A DNA stretch of 13,850 nucleotides from Solobacterium sp. (lineage in GTDB: Bacteria > Bacillota_I > Bacilli_A > Erysipelotrichales > Erysipelotrichaceae), in the NCBI GenBank assembly GCA_017419465.1, contig JAFOLE010000059.1, positions 1-13,850 of the forward strand. Reading direction: 5' to 3'. A program made the translations under genes and the position numbers. Below the pieces are notes generated by a model that saw nothing but the letters and a program-made list of their open reading frames with translations, ran no database searches and was not told the origin of the DNA. Shown here one piece after another: positions 6,528 through 13,438 of this stretch; position 1 is the first letter of the stretch, and every line of letters starts with the position of its first letter.

Positions 6528-6882
6528 AGATGGATTTGTCTGTCTCTATTTTCTGGTTCTGTTTCTTCTTTCCACCGCATTGATCTTCACCCTTCTGAAC
6601 GCTGTACAGGACCGTACACGAACCGCAATGAATCTCCGTCAGGCAAATCTCCTTTCAGCACAGGAAGCCGCCGTTCTGCAGTTTGTAAAATGTGAACTGC
6701 GCAATCAGCGGCTGGAAGACGGAGATTATGAACACAACGGGGTTTCATTCCGCATCACCGTACGTGATCGGCGCATCGATGCGGCTGTATTCTCTCCTTA
6801 TTCCGAGATTCTGCAGATCACCATGGAAGATGACACGCATGTCTATGACTATGATGTTCTGCGCAATGAAACAGCCGCATAA
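6520..6882 (+). CDS. comGG: ComGG-like last gene of the comG operon
   Basis: This 120-residue protein has a very short leader MSEDG, then a hydrophobic helix FVCLYFLVLFLLSTALIFTLL and a polar, mostly charged domain. It lacks Glu at +5, as ComGG/GspK-type tip pseudopilins often do. It overlaps comGF by 8 nt and is the last gene before the convergent hairpin at 6884-6930. An alternative TTG start at 6514 adds two residues; neither has a convincing Shine-Dalgarno sequence. The ComGG assignment rests on position, size and topology. Confidence 0.7.
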   Translation: MSEDGFVCLYFLVLFLLSTALIFTLLNAVQDRTRTAMNLRQANLLSAQEAAVLQFVKCELRNQRLEDGDYEHNGVSFRITVRDRRIDAAVFSPYSEILQITMEDDTHVYDYDVLRNETAA

Positions 6883-6883
6883 C

Positions 6884-6930
6884 AAAAAAAGTTCCATGCA
6901 TTCTCTCAACCTCTGTTCAATGCATGGAAC
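6884..6930 (-). terminator. Terminator between convergent comGG and MBL-hydrolase genes
   Basis: A perfect 12-bp inverted repeat (GTTCCATGCATT at 6891-6902 and AATGCATGGAAC at 6919-6930) has a 16-nt loop. On the minus strand it is followed by seven T, so it terminates the MBL-fold gene well. On the plus strand the tail (CTTTCATGTTT) is weaker, but the hairpin could also stop the comG transcript, for which I see no other terminator. Confidence 0.85.
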
Positions 6931-6950
6931 CTTTCATGTTTATCTGAAGC

Positions 6951-7562
6951 TTAGAGATCAACCTTCAGGTAATAAAGATACGGATTCATCTTCTTTTCCT
7001 GGCCGATCGTCGTCGCATCGCCATGTCCCGGATAGACCCACAGGTCATTCGGAAGCTCCTTGATGCGGATCAGGGATTCGCGCATCTCATAGTCATCCCC
7101 GCCGAAAAGATCCGTTCTTCCGATACTCCCCGCAAACAGCGTGTCTCCTGTAAACAGACGATTCCGGTAACGGATCAGTACAGACCCTTTGGAATGCCCT
7201 GGCGTGTGATAAATGGTAAGCGGAAATGCGCCGATTGTAATCTCGCCTTCCGGCAGCGGTGTAAGCGGACAGTACAGCGGGACGGCAAAGTTTGTCTTCC
7301 CCATCTTAGGGTCCACCATTTCATAGTCCCCTTCATGCATATAGACCGGGCAATGATACATTTCGTACAGATCATCGACCGCCTGTGTATGGTCTTCATG
7401 GCCATGCGTCAGAAGTATCGCATCAACCGTCTCAGCAGACGAAACATGACGGCTCAGTTCTTCCGCAAACCTTCCCGGATCGATAAACAGCACGTGGTCA
7501 TTATCATGCAGGATATAGGAGTTTTCTCCATACAGACCAATGGGCAATGTCTCTATTTTCAT
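6951..7562 (-). CDS. MBL-fold metallohydrolase (glyoxalase II-like)
   Basis: A 203-residue metallo-beta-lactamase-fold hydrolase of the small glyoxalase II-like subgroup, cytoplasmic, of unproven substrate. The metal ligands are all visible: THGHEDH with His53, His55, Asp57 and His58, His123 in HTPGHS, Asp140 in FTGDTLF, and His180 in PGHG. The start MKIETLPIGLYGENSYIL is typical of the family. The reading frame stays open upstream across rpmG, but that extension is antisense-like noise from the overlap. ATG 7562 directly follows the T-rich tail of the rpmG terminator and has no adjacent Shine-Dalgarno sequence; AAGGAG lies on the far side of a hairpin. It may be translated only from read-through transcripts. 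B. subtilis YqgX is a comparable enzyme. Confidence 0.92.
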   Translation of the reverse strand: MKIETLPIGLYGENSYILHDNDHVLFIDPGRFAEELSRHVSSAETVDAILLTHGHEDHTQAVDDLYEMYHCPVYMHEGDYEMVDPKMGKTNFAVPLYCPLTPLPEGEITIGAFPLTIYHTPGHSKGSVLIRYRNRLFTGDTLFAGSIGRTDLFGGDDYEMRESLIRIKELPNDLWVYPGHGDATTIGQEKKMNPYLYYLKVDL

Positions 7563-7596
7563 AAAAAACAAAAAAGTAATCCGAAGATTACTTTTT
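7563..7596 (-). terminator. Hairpin terminator after rpmG, adjoining the MBL-gene start
   Basis: On the minus strand AAAAAGTAATC and GATTACTTTTT form an 11-bp stem with a TTCG loop, followed by TGTTTTTT. The stem contains the rpmG stop codon TAA. The tail ends exactly at the ATG of the MBL gene. It should act as an intrinsic terminator, partial enough to allow some read-through. Confidence 0.8.
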
Positions 7597-7740
7597 CTCC
7601 TTGTGAACGGTCTTCTTGTTGCAGCGCGGGCAGTACTTCTTGATTTCCATCTTCTCGGTATGTTTCCGTTTATTACGGGTTCCGATGTAGTTTTCTTCGC
7701 CACATACACTGCACTTAAAGGTAATATTCTCTCTAGGCAT
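7588..7740 (-). CDS. rpmG: 50S ribosomal protein L33 (zinc-binding form)
   Basis: A 50-residue L33 of the large ribosomal subunit, starting MPRENITFKC and ending HKEKK. Two CxxC pairs (Cys10/Cys13 and Cys37/Cys40) identify the zinc-binding C+ form, which many Bacillota pair with a cysteine-free paralog induced in zinc limitation. The core NYIGTRNKRKHTEKMEIKKY is the expected L33 sequence. The ribosome binding site AGGAGG lies 7 nt before the ATG at 7740. Its stop codon sits inside the stem of its terminator. A promoter is proposed at 7803-7830, directly after the malic enzyme gene. Confidence 0.97.
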   Translation of the reverse strand: MPRENITFKCSVCGEENYIGTRNKRKHTEKMEIKKYCPRCNKKTVHKEKK

Positions 7741-7802
7741 CGTGTTTCCTCCTGATTAACGCAAAACGTATAATAGCATAAACATCGCATGAATGGAAGA
7801 AA

Positions 7803-7830
7803 TTTATACGCTATTTCTTCCCTTTTGCAA
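7803..7830 (-). promoter_or_regulatory. Probable promoter of rpmG
   Basis: On the minus strand TTGCAA (7830-7825) and TATAAA (7808-7803) are 16 bp apart, just 6 nt after the malic enzyme stop codon. A second -10-like TATTAT lies near 7770, but with a poor -35. I see no terminator after the malic enzyme gene, so read-through into rpmG is also possible. Confidence 0.5.
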
Positions 7831-7835
7831 ATCTC

Positions 7836-9005
7836 TTATCTGCGTGCCACACCCGTGCTGCGGGCAGCCTCCGCAACCGCTGCCGCCACGGTCTTTGCGG
7901 CTTCCGGATGGAAGACGCTCGGAATGACACAGGTTTCGCACAGTTCCTCCGGTTTTACAAGATCCGCAAGCGCCCGGGCAGCCGCAAGCTTCATCGGCTC
8001 ATTGATCTCCCTTGCACGGACATCAAGCGCTCCGCGGAACAGTCCCGGGAATACCAGTACATTATTGATCTGGTTTGCAAAATCAGACCGGCCGGTTCCG
8101 ATTACGCGTGCTCCCGCTTCCCGGCATTCATCCGGCATGATTTCCGGAATCGGATTCGCCATCGCAAAGACAATGGCGTCGGTGTTCATGGATGCAACCA
8201 TTCCCTTTGTGACAAGGCCCGGTCCGGAAACACCGATAAATACATCCGCCCCGTTCATCGCATCAGCCAGAGTACCGGACAGTCCGTTACGGTTTGTGAT
8301 GGACGCAAGTTCGGCCTTTGCGGAATTGGACGCATTCTCTTTGTTGATAATACCCTTGCGGTCACAGCAGATAATATCCGTAAAACCATAATCCAGCAGA
8401 AGCTTGGCAATGGCAGTTCCTGCCGAACCTGCACCGGACAGAACCACTTTTACATCAGCGGCCTGTTTGCCTACAAGCTTGAGTGCATTGATCAGCGCCG
8501 CAAGCAGTACGATTGCAGTTCCGTGCTGATCATCATGGAATACCGGAATATCCAGGCGTTCCTTCAGTTTCTGCTCAATCTCAAAGCAGCGCGGTGCTGC
8601 GATATCCTCGAGGTTGATTCCGCCGAAGGAAGGTGCGATCCGCACGACAGTCTCGACGATTTCATCGGTATCGGTTGTATCCAGGCAGATCGGGAACGCA
8701 TCCACATTACCGAACTGCTTGAAGAGAACGGCTTTTCCTTCCATGACCGGAAGTCCTGCCTTCGGGCCGATATTGCCGAGTCCGAGTACCGCAGTTCCAT
8801 CCGTCACTACCGCAACCATGTTTCCCTTAGAGGTATAACGGTAGACATCTTCCGGGTTTTCTGCGATCTTCCGGCAAGGCTCGGCGACACCCGGGGTATA
8901 GGCGGTGCTGAGATCATCGGCGGTTTCGACTTTGACTTTGGAAATCACTTCAATCTTTCCCTGATGGGCTTCATGCAGTTCCAGTGCAAGTTTGCTGTAA
9001 TCCAT
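7836..9005 (-). CDS. NAD(P)-dependent malic enzyme (short bacterial form)
   Basis: Oxidative decarboxylation of malate to pyruvate with reduction of NAD(P), linking C4 acids to central metabolism. The 389-residue protein is of the short bacterial type. Visible motifs: AYTPGVAEPC with catalytic Tyr36, MEGKAVLFK with catalytic Lys91, LEDIAAP, FHDDQHGTA (about 157-164) for metal binding, GAGSAG (191-196) as the Rossmann loop, and TGRSDFANQINN. An acidic Asp near 215 (CCDRKG) in the second nucleotide-binding strand hints at NAD preference, but this is weak. ATG 9005 has GGAG 9 nt upstream. It appears to be transcribed alone from a promoter in the 126-bp divergent gap with ispG. Confidence 0.96.
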   Translation of the reverse strand: MDYSKLALELHEAHQGKIEVISKVKVETADDLSTAYTPGVAEPCRKIAENPEDVYRYTSKGNMVAVVTDGTAVLGLGNIGPKAGLPVMEGKAVLFKQFGNVDAFPICLDTTDTDEIVETVVRIAPSFGGINLEDIAAPRCFEIEQKLKERLDIPVFHDDQHGTAIVLLAALINALKLVGKQAADVKVVLSGAGSAGTAIAKLLLDYGFTDIICCDRKGIINKENASNSAKAELASITNRNGLSGTLADAMNGADVFIGVSGPGLVTKGMVASMNTDAIVFAMANPIPEIMPDECREAGARVIGTGRSDFANQINNVLVFPGLFRGALDVRAREINEPMKLAAARALADLVKPEELCETCVIPSVFHPEAAKTVAAAVAEAARSTGVARR

Positions 9006-9034
9006 ATACTGCTTCTCCGTTTCTTTACTGCTTC

Positions 9035-9063
9035 ATTATATGCAAAACAGCCGGCAGAGCCAT
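9035..9063 (-). promoter_or_regulatory. Probable promoter of the malic enzyme gene
   Basis: A perfect TATAAT (9040-9035 on the minus strand) lies 30 nt upstream of the malic enzyme start. The best -35 at 17 bp is weak (ATGGCT). I see no clear sigma-A promoter for ispG on the other strand of this divergent gap. Confidence 0.4.
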
Positions 9064-9131
9064 CTTTTTTTCCGTGTTCGATACCGTTTATTCCGGTTTG
9101 TGCAATAATTGTGGCAGAGGAGATTACAAAA

Positions 9132-10205
9132 ATGGTAAAACGTACAGAAACCCGGCCAATTCATGTCGGAAATGTGCAGATCGGCGGTCAGAACCGCTGC
9201 ATCCTGCAGTCAATGACAAATGTGCCGGTCAAAGATACTGCCGCAAGTGCTGCACAGATCAACGAACTGGCAGAGCATGGATGTGAAATCGTCAGAGTCG
9301 CGGTTCTGGATGAAGAAGACAGCCGCTCCATTGCGGCCCTCAAGGAACGCGTCAGCGTACCGATCGTCGCCGATATTCACTTCAACTATCTGCTTGCGCT
9401 GAACTGTCTGGATCAGGGAATCGATGCGATCCGCATTAATCCCGGCAACATCGGCGACCGTTCCCATACCGAAGCGGTTGTCTCCCGCTGTAAGGAACGC
9501 CATGTTCCGATCCGGATCGGAATCAACACCGGATCGCTGGAGAAAAGCCTGCTGGAAAAATACGGAAAGCCCTGCGCCGAAGCGATGATTGAAAGTGCAC
9601 GGCGCCATGTGGATATTCTTGAAGAACTGGACTTCCATGATATCTGCCTGTCCTTCAAGTCCAGCAATGTCGCGCTGACGGTTGCGGCATATGAAGCCGC
9701 TGCGGAAGCATTTCCTTATCCGCTCCATCTTGGTGTAACGGAAGCCGGCGGATTTACCGGTTCCGCCGTAAAGAGTTCCGCTGCGCTTGGTATTCTGCTT
9801 CACGAAGGAATCGGAGATACGATCCGCGTATCCGTTTCCGCGCCGCCGAAGGATGAACTCATAATCGGAAAACAGCTGCTGAACTGCTTTGGGCTGATCG
9901 AAGATCAGCCGGATCTGATTGCCTGCCCGACCTGCGGACGCATCCAGTATGATATGCTGCCGATCGTCCGGGAGATAGAAGATTATCTGAGCACGATCCG
10001 TTCCAATATTACGGTTGCAGTCATGGGCTGTCCGGTAAACGGCATGCAGGAAGCAGAGCGTGCGGATATCGGCATTGCCGGATCCCATGAAGGCGGTATT
10101 CTCTTCCGCCACGGCAAGATTCTGCGTCAGGTCCCTCAGGATCAGCTGGCCGCAGAACTCAAAAAGGAAATCGATGCGCTGGTTGCGCAGAAACAGCATT
10201 CCTGA
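9132..10205 (+). CDS. ispG: 4-hydroxy-3-methylbut-2-enyl diphosphate synthase (IspG/GcpE)
   Basis: Penultimate enzyme of the MEP isoprenoid pathway, converting MEcPP to HMBPP with a [4Fe-4S] cluster. The 357-residue protein shows the TIM-barrel start (HVGNVQIGGQ, QSMTNVPV), DIHFNY, RINPGNIGD and GVTEAG, then the C-terminal cluster domain with CPTCGR (Cys265, Cys268), GCPVNG (Cys300) and Glu307. The last four match the E. coli ligands Cys270, Cys273, Cys305 and Glu312. ATG 9132 has GAGGAG 9 nt upstream. An in-frame open extension to about 7908 has no ribosome binding site and is antisense to malic enzyme, so it was dropped. ispH, the next pathway step, lies 2.3 kb downstream. A bidirectional terminator follows. 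Confidence 0.97.
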   Translation: MVKRTETRPIHVGNVQIGGQNRCILQSMTNVPVKDTAASAAQINELAEHGCEIVRVAVLDEEDSRSIAALKERVSVPIVADIHFNYLLALNCLDQGIDAIRINPGNIGDRSHTEAVVSRCKERHVPIRIGINTGSLEKSLLEKYGKPCAEAMIESARRHVDILEELDFHDICLSFKSSNVALTVAAYEAAAEAFPYPLHLGVTEAGGFTGSAVKSSAALGILLHEGIGDTIRVSVSAPPKDELIIGKQLLNCFGLIEDQPDLIACPTCGRIQYDMLPIVREIEDYLSTIRSNITVAVMGCPVNGMQEAERADIGIAGSHEGGILFRHGKILRQVPQDQLAAELKKEIDALVAQKQHS

Positions 10206-10208
10206 TTC

Positions 10209-10241
10209 AAAAAAGCACAGGTTACAAACCTGTGTTTTTTT
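10209..10241. terminator. Bidirectional terminator between ispG and nfo
   Basis: CACAGGTT (10216-10223) and AACCTGTG (10227-10234) form an 8-bp stem with an ACA loop. It is flanked by a run of A on the left and seven T on the right, so it can terminate transcripts on both strands. It ends the convergent ispG and nfo genes; the nfo stop codon lies in its T tract. Confidence 0.92.
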
Positions 10242-11121
10242 AGTCGTGTCCCAGTTCGGTCAGCAGGTCCCTGGAAAAACTCCCGGTGCGAAGCTGTTCG
10301 ATTTCAATACCATACGGCGCATGTCCGGCTACCCACGGTGTTTCCAGGATCTTCGGAATCATCGCAGTCCGTTCATTTACGGCAACCGCATGAAGTGCTT
10401 CAAAGCCGATCGTACCGAATCCGATATTCTCGTGACGGTCCTTACGTGCTCCCCTTGGATTCTTGGAATCATTCAGGTGAATCACCTTCAGTCTGGATAA
10501 TCCAAGCGTATGGTCAATCGCATCAAGTACCGCATCAAAATCGGTCACATCATATCCTGCATCATTCATATGACACGTATCCAGACAGATTCCAAACTGT
10601 TCCGGATGCGTGACCTTGGAAAGCAGTTCCGCAAGCTGTTCGAGCTGATAGCCGATTTCGCTTCCCTTTCCTGCCATGGTTTCAAGGCAGATCGTTACGC
10701 CCGGCGCAAGATCATCTGCAATTGCATTGAACTGCGCGGCTGCAGTCTGAATGCCGGTTGCAAGATCAGTCGTTGTAAAACTTCCGGGATGCAGAACCAT
10801 ATAGGATGCCCCGATTTCCGCAGTCCGCCGCGTTTCTTCAATCAGGAAGGTCCGCGCAAGATCCATCACTTCTTCTTTGACGGAATTCGCCGGATTAATA
10901 ATGTACGGCGCATGTACGATCAGATGTTCCATCGGCAGACCCGCTTCTGCCATACGGGCTTTCGCCTCCGGGATTTTCAGTTCTGTTGTCGGTTTCCGTC
11001 TTGTATTCTGCGGTGCACCGGTATAAAGCATCAGTGCATTTGCGCCATATCCAAGTGCTTCTTCAACAGATCCAAGCACAAAGTCCGGACCGCTCATGGA
11101 TACATGAGATCCGATGATCAT
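10240..11121 (-). CDS. nfo: Endonuclease IV (apurinic/apyrimidinic DNA repair enzyme)
   Basis: Cleaves the phosphodiester bond 5' to abasic sites in base excision repair. The 293-residue TIM-barrel protein has all nine zinc ligand positions: His70 (HAPY), His111 (HPGS), Glu147 (LETM), Asp181 and His184 (DTCH), His215 (HLND), Asp228 and His230 (KDRHENIG) and Glu260 (LETP). The start GSHVSMSG is typical. GGAG lies 8 nt before ATG 11121, and the start overlaps the helicase stop by 4 nt, so the two genes are translationally coupled. B. subtilis YqfS is the same enzyme, next to the helicase YqfR. Confidence 0.97.
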   Translation of the reverse strand: MIIGSHVSMSGPDFVLGSVEEALGYGANALMLYTGAPQNTRRKPTTELKIPEAKARMAEAGLPMEHLIVHAPYIINPANSVKEEVMDLARTFLIEETRRTAEIGASYMVLHPGSFTTTDLATGIQTAAAQFNAIADDLAPGVTICLETMAGKGSEIGYQLEQLAELLSKVTHPEQFGICLDTCHMNDAGYDVTDFDAVLDAIDHTLGLSRLKVIHLNDSKNPRGARKDRHENIGFGTIGFEALHAVAVNERTAMIPKILETPWVAGHAPYGIEIEQLRTGSFSRDLLTELGHD

Positions 11122-12476
11122 CCGTTTTTCTCCTTGCGGCTGTTTTCCTTGTACCGTGCAAGTTTCTCTTCCTTGATCTTGGAACGGATGAATTCCCGCT
11201 TCTTTTTCCGGTGGATCTGTTCGATCTTTGCGGCACGCTTTTTCTTGTATCCCGGTTTGACCTTTGTATTCTTCTTGGTCATGATCATCGCGATCTGCTT
11301 TTCGATCTCATCATCCTTCTTCAGACGCTTCTGTCCGTACGGATGGAGATTCTGCCAGCCGTCCTTGCGGTATCTGCGGTGCTCAAACCGTACACCGGAT
11401 TTCATCAGTGAGCGGATCTCCTGATCATCGCTCTCCTTGTAAAGTGCATAGCAGATTCCGGTGGAACCCGCACGGCCGGTACGGCCTGCACGGTGAATAT
11501 AGAATTCAAGATCCTCCGGAAAACCGCAGGAAATGACATGCGTGACCGTATCCAGGTCAATGCCTCTTGCCGCAAGGTCTGTGGCAACCACATAGGAATT
11601 GATACCAAGTGACAGTTCCTTCATTGCCTGTTTGCGCTTGCGGCTTTCAAGGTCACCATGGAGCTCCGTTACCGGAAGCTTCATTGCACGGAGATCTTCT
11701 GCAATCTCATGTGCGGTTTCGCGCGTATTCGCGAAGATCAGACAGACATACGGCTGAAATCCCGGCAGGATCGAACGGATCACCTCCTGATAGGAATGGT
11801 GATAGCAAGGCACGAGAACATGCGTGATATCCGGACTGAACCGGCTCTCTTCAATTTTGAAGGTCTGCGGCTGATGCATGTATTTGCGCAGGAACGGTTT
11901 CAGCTGTTCCGGCATGGTCGCAGAAAATGCGGCCATTTGAAGGTCCTCCGACATTCTTCCCGCAAATGCATCGATCTCATTCAGAAAGCCGTACTCCAGC
12001 GTCATATCCGCTTCATCGACGACCAGAACAGCGGCTTTATCGATTCGCAGTGCTCCCTCGTCAAGAAACAGATCTTTGATGCGGCCCGGTGTTCCGATTG
12101 CAATATGCGGCTGAGACGCCTTCAGCTGACGCAGATCCTTCTCACGGTCCTTTCCTCCGACATAGAGACGGATCCGCAGTCCCGGATCAACCTCTGACAT
12201 GCGCTTGGCCTTTTCAAATATCTGAACCGCAAGTTCCCGGGTCGGCGCGGTAATGACTGCCTGTACATGGTTCTTGGAGGAATCCATCCGTTCACAGAGC
12301 GGAATCAGATAGGCATGGCTTTTACCCGTACCGGTCTTGGAAAGACCGATGACATCCTTGCCCTTCAGCATTGCAGGAATGACATCTTCCTGAATCGGTG
12401 TCGGTTCGCGGAATTCGTTGAGCTGGATAAACCGCATCGTTTTTTTACTCAGATTAAAATCCGTAAATTTTTTCAT
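11118..12476 (-). CDS. cshB: DEAD-box ATP-dependent RNA helicase, CshB-like
   Basis: An RNA helicase of 452 residues, probably for ribosome assembly or RNA turnover at low temperature, as for CshB of B. subtilis. Motifs in order: Q motif PTPIQ (25-29), SKTGTGKS (46-53), PTREL (78-82), TPGR (129-132), DEAD (154-157), SAT (185-187), then helicase-C with ATDLAARGID and HRAGRTGRAG. A long Lys/Arg-rich tail (from about residue 375) resembles RNA-binding tails of the family. Motif I begins SKTG, where many relatives have AxTG or AxSG. I start at ATG 12476, which has GGAAG 7 nt upstream; ATG 12503 would lie at or upstream of the likely transcription start. It is divergent from ispH and in operon with nfo. 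The symbol cshB rests on synteny (yqfR-yqfS) and length. Confidence 0.92.
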   Translation of the reverse strand: MKKFTDFNLSKKTMRFIQLNEFREPTPIQEDVIPAMLKGKDVIGLSKTGTGKSHAYLIPLCERMDSSKNHVQAVITAPTRELAVQIFEKAKRMSEVDPGLRIRLYVGGKDREKDLRQLKASQPHIAIGTPGRIKDLFLDEGALRIDKAAVLVVDEADMTLEYGFLNEIDAFAGRMSEDLQMAAFSATMPEQLKPFLRKYMHQPQTFKIEESRFSPDITHVLVPCYHHSYQEVIRSILPGFQPYVCLIFANTRETAHEIAEDLRAMKLPVTELHGDLESRKRKQAMKELSLGINSYVVATDLAARGIDLDTVTHVISCGFPEDLEFYIHRAGRTGRAGSTGICYALYKESDDQEIRSLMKSGVRFEHRRYRKDGWQNLHPYGQKRLKKDDEIEKQIAMIMTKKNTKVKPGYKKKRAAKIEQIHRKKKREFIRSKIKEEKLARYKENSRKEKNG

Positions 12477-12507
12477 ATGAATTCTTCCATTCTTCAAAAT
12501 CATCCCA

Positions 12508-12515
12508 ATTATAAT
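12508..12515. promoter_or_regulatory. Palindromic -10 region shared by divergent cshB and ispH promoters
   Basis: ATTATAAT is a perfect palindrome, so TATAAT reads on both strands (minus 12513-12508, plus 12510-12515). It lies midway in the 59-bp gap, with transcription predicted to begin near 12501 for cshB and near 12522 for ispH. The -35 candidates are weak on both sides. The two promoters could not be occupied at once if both are used. Confidence 0.45.
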
Positions 12516-12535
12516 GGATTTACAGCGGAGGTTCT

Positions 12536-13438
12536 ATGGAGATTGTCAAAGTTGTCCCGCGAGGGTACTGTCAGGGTGTGGTCCGGGCAATTCAGATTGC
12601 CAGGAAGACTGCGGAAACTTATCCGGATCAGAAAATCAGCATGCTGGGAATGATTGTGCATAACCGGTATGTAGTGGAAGCGTGTGAGAAACTCGGGATC
12701 CGGTGTCTGGAATCTCCAGGTCTTACCCGTCTTGAACTGCTTGATCAGATCGATGAAGGCATCGTCATTTTTACTGCCCACGGCGTAAGCGATGCCGTAT
12801 TTGAAAAAGCACGCGCAAAAGGACTCACGATCGTCGATGCGACCTGTCCGGATGTTGAAAAAACCCATCGTCTGATACGGGAACATACTTCTTCCGGAGA
12901 TGTGCTGTATATCGGCAAGCGGAATCACCCGGAAGCGGAAGGCGCGCTTGGAATCAGTCCGCGTGTTCACCTGATCACAGGCATTCAGGACCTTGAAGAA
13001 CTCGGACCGCTGGAAAATGTCATGATCACAAATCAGACCACCCTTTCCATGCTGGATACGGCAGATCTGATCAGCGCATGTCTGGAACGTTATCCGGATG
13101 CCGCCGCAAATCCGGAGATCTGCACCGCCACAACCATGCGCCAGAAAGCGGTAATGGCATTGACCGATACCGATCTGCTTGTCGTTGTCGGTGACCCCCA
13201 TTCCAACAATTCCAATCAGCTCCGGGAAATCGGAAAAAAAGCGGGTATCCCCGCTGCACTGCTGATTGAGACTGCGGATGATCTGCGTGAAGACCTGATT
13301 CGCGGAAAACACCGGATCGCCGTTACGTCCGGCAGTTCGACGCCGACACCGCTTACCGATGCCGTGATTGCGACGCTGGAACACTATGCGGAAACCGGAA
13401 CGTTTGTCATTCAGAAACAGACGGCTCCGATTCTCTGA
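12536..13438 (+). CDS. ispH: 4-hydroxy-3-methylbut-2-enyl diphosphate reductase (IspH/LytB)
   Basis: Last enzyme of the MEP pathway, reducing HMBPP to IPP and DMAPP with an iron-sulfur cluster. The 300-residue protein has cluster ligands Cys12 (RGYCQGV), Cys104 (DATCP) and Cys196 (EICTATT), His42 and His82 (GMIVHN, TAHG), His131 and Glu133 (NHPEAEG) and SNNSNQL at 223-229. GGAGG lies 4 nt upstream of ATG 12536. B. subtilis ispH (yqfP) is in the same cluster as yqfR-yqfS; here it is divergent from the helicase rather than on the same strand. The last 32 nt overlap the end of the convergent pseudouridine synthase gene. Confidence 0.97.
   Translation: MEIVKVVPRGYCQGVVRAIQIARKTAETYPDQKISMLGMIVHNRYVVEACEKLGIRCLESPGLTRLELLDQIDEGIVIFTAHGVSDAVFEKARAKGLTIVDATCPDVEKTHRLIREHTSSGDVLYIGKRNHPEAEGALGISPRVHLITGIQDLEELGPLENVMITNQTTLSMLDTADLISACLERYPDAAANPEICTATTMRQKAVMALTDTDLLVVVGDPHSNNSNQLREIGKKAGIPAALLIETADDLREDLIRGKHRIAVTSGSSTPTPLTDAVIATLEHYAETGTFVIQKQTAPIL

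Noticed and set aside
7563..7790. N-terminal extension of the MBL-fold protein upstream of 7562
   Set aside because: It runs through rpmG in another frame and reads as basic, Arg/Thr-rich noise; the family starts at MKIETLPIGLYG. rpmG explains this DNA.
7908..9131. A 1.2-kb stop-free plus-strand frame opposite the malic enzyme, continuous with ispG
   Set aside because: It is antisense to a gene with full family motifs, has no recognisable domain or ribosome binding site, and ispG has a good start with GAGGAG at 9132. It is a codon-composition artefact.
10510..11424. A long plus-strand frame opposite nfo and the helicase C-terminus
   Set aside because: It crosses two well-supported minus-strand genes, is Arg/Phe/Cys-rich and shows no domain; shadow of nfo and the helicase's basic tail.
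12509..13384. A minus-strand frame of about 290 codons opposite ispH
   Set aside because: ispH carries all its cysteine ligands and a good ribosome binding site; the antisense frame shows no motif.
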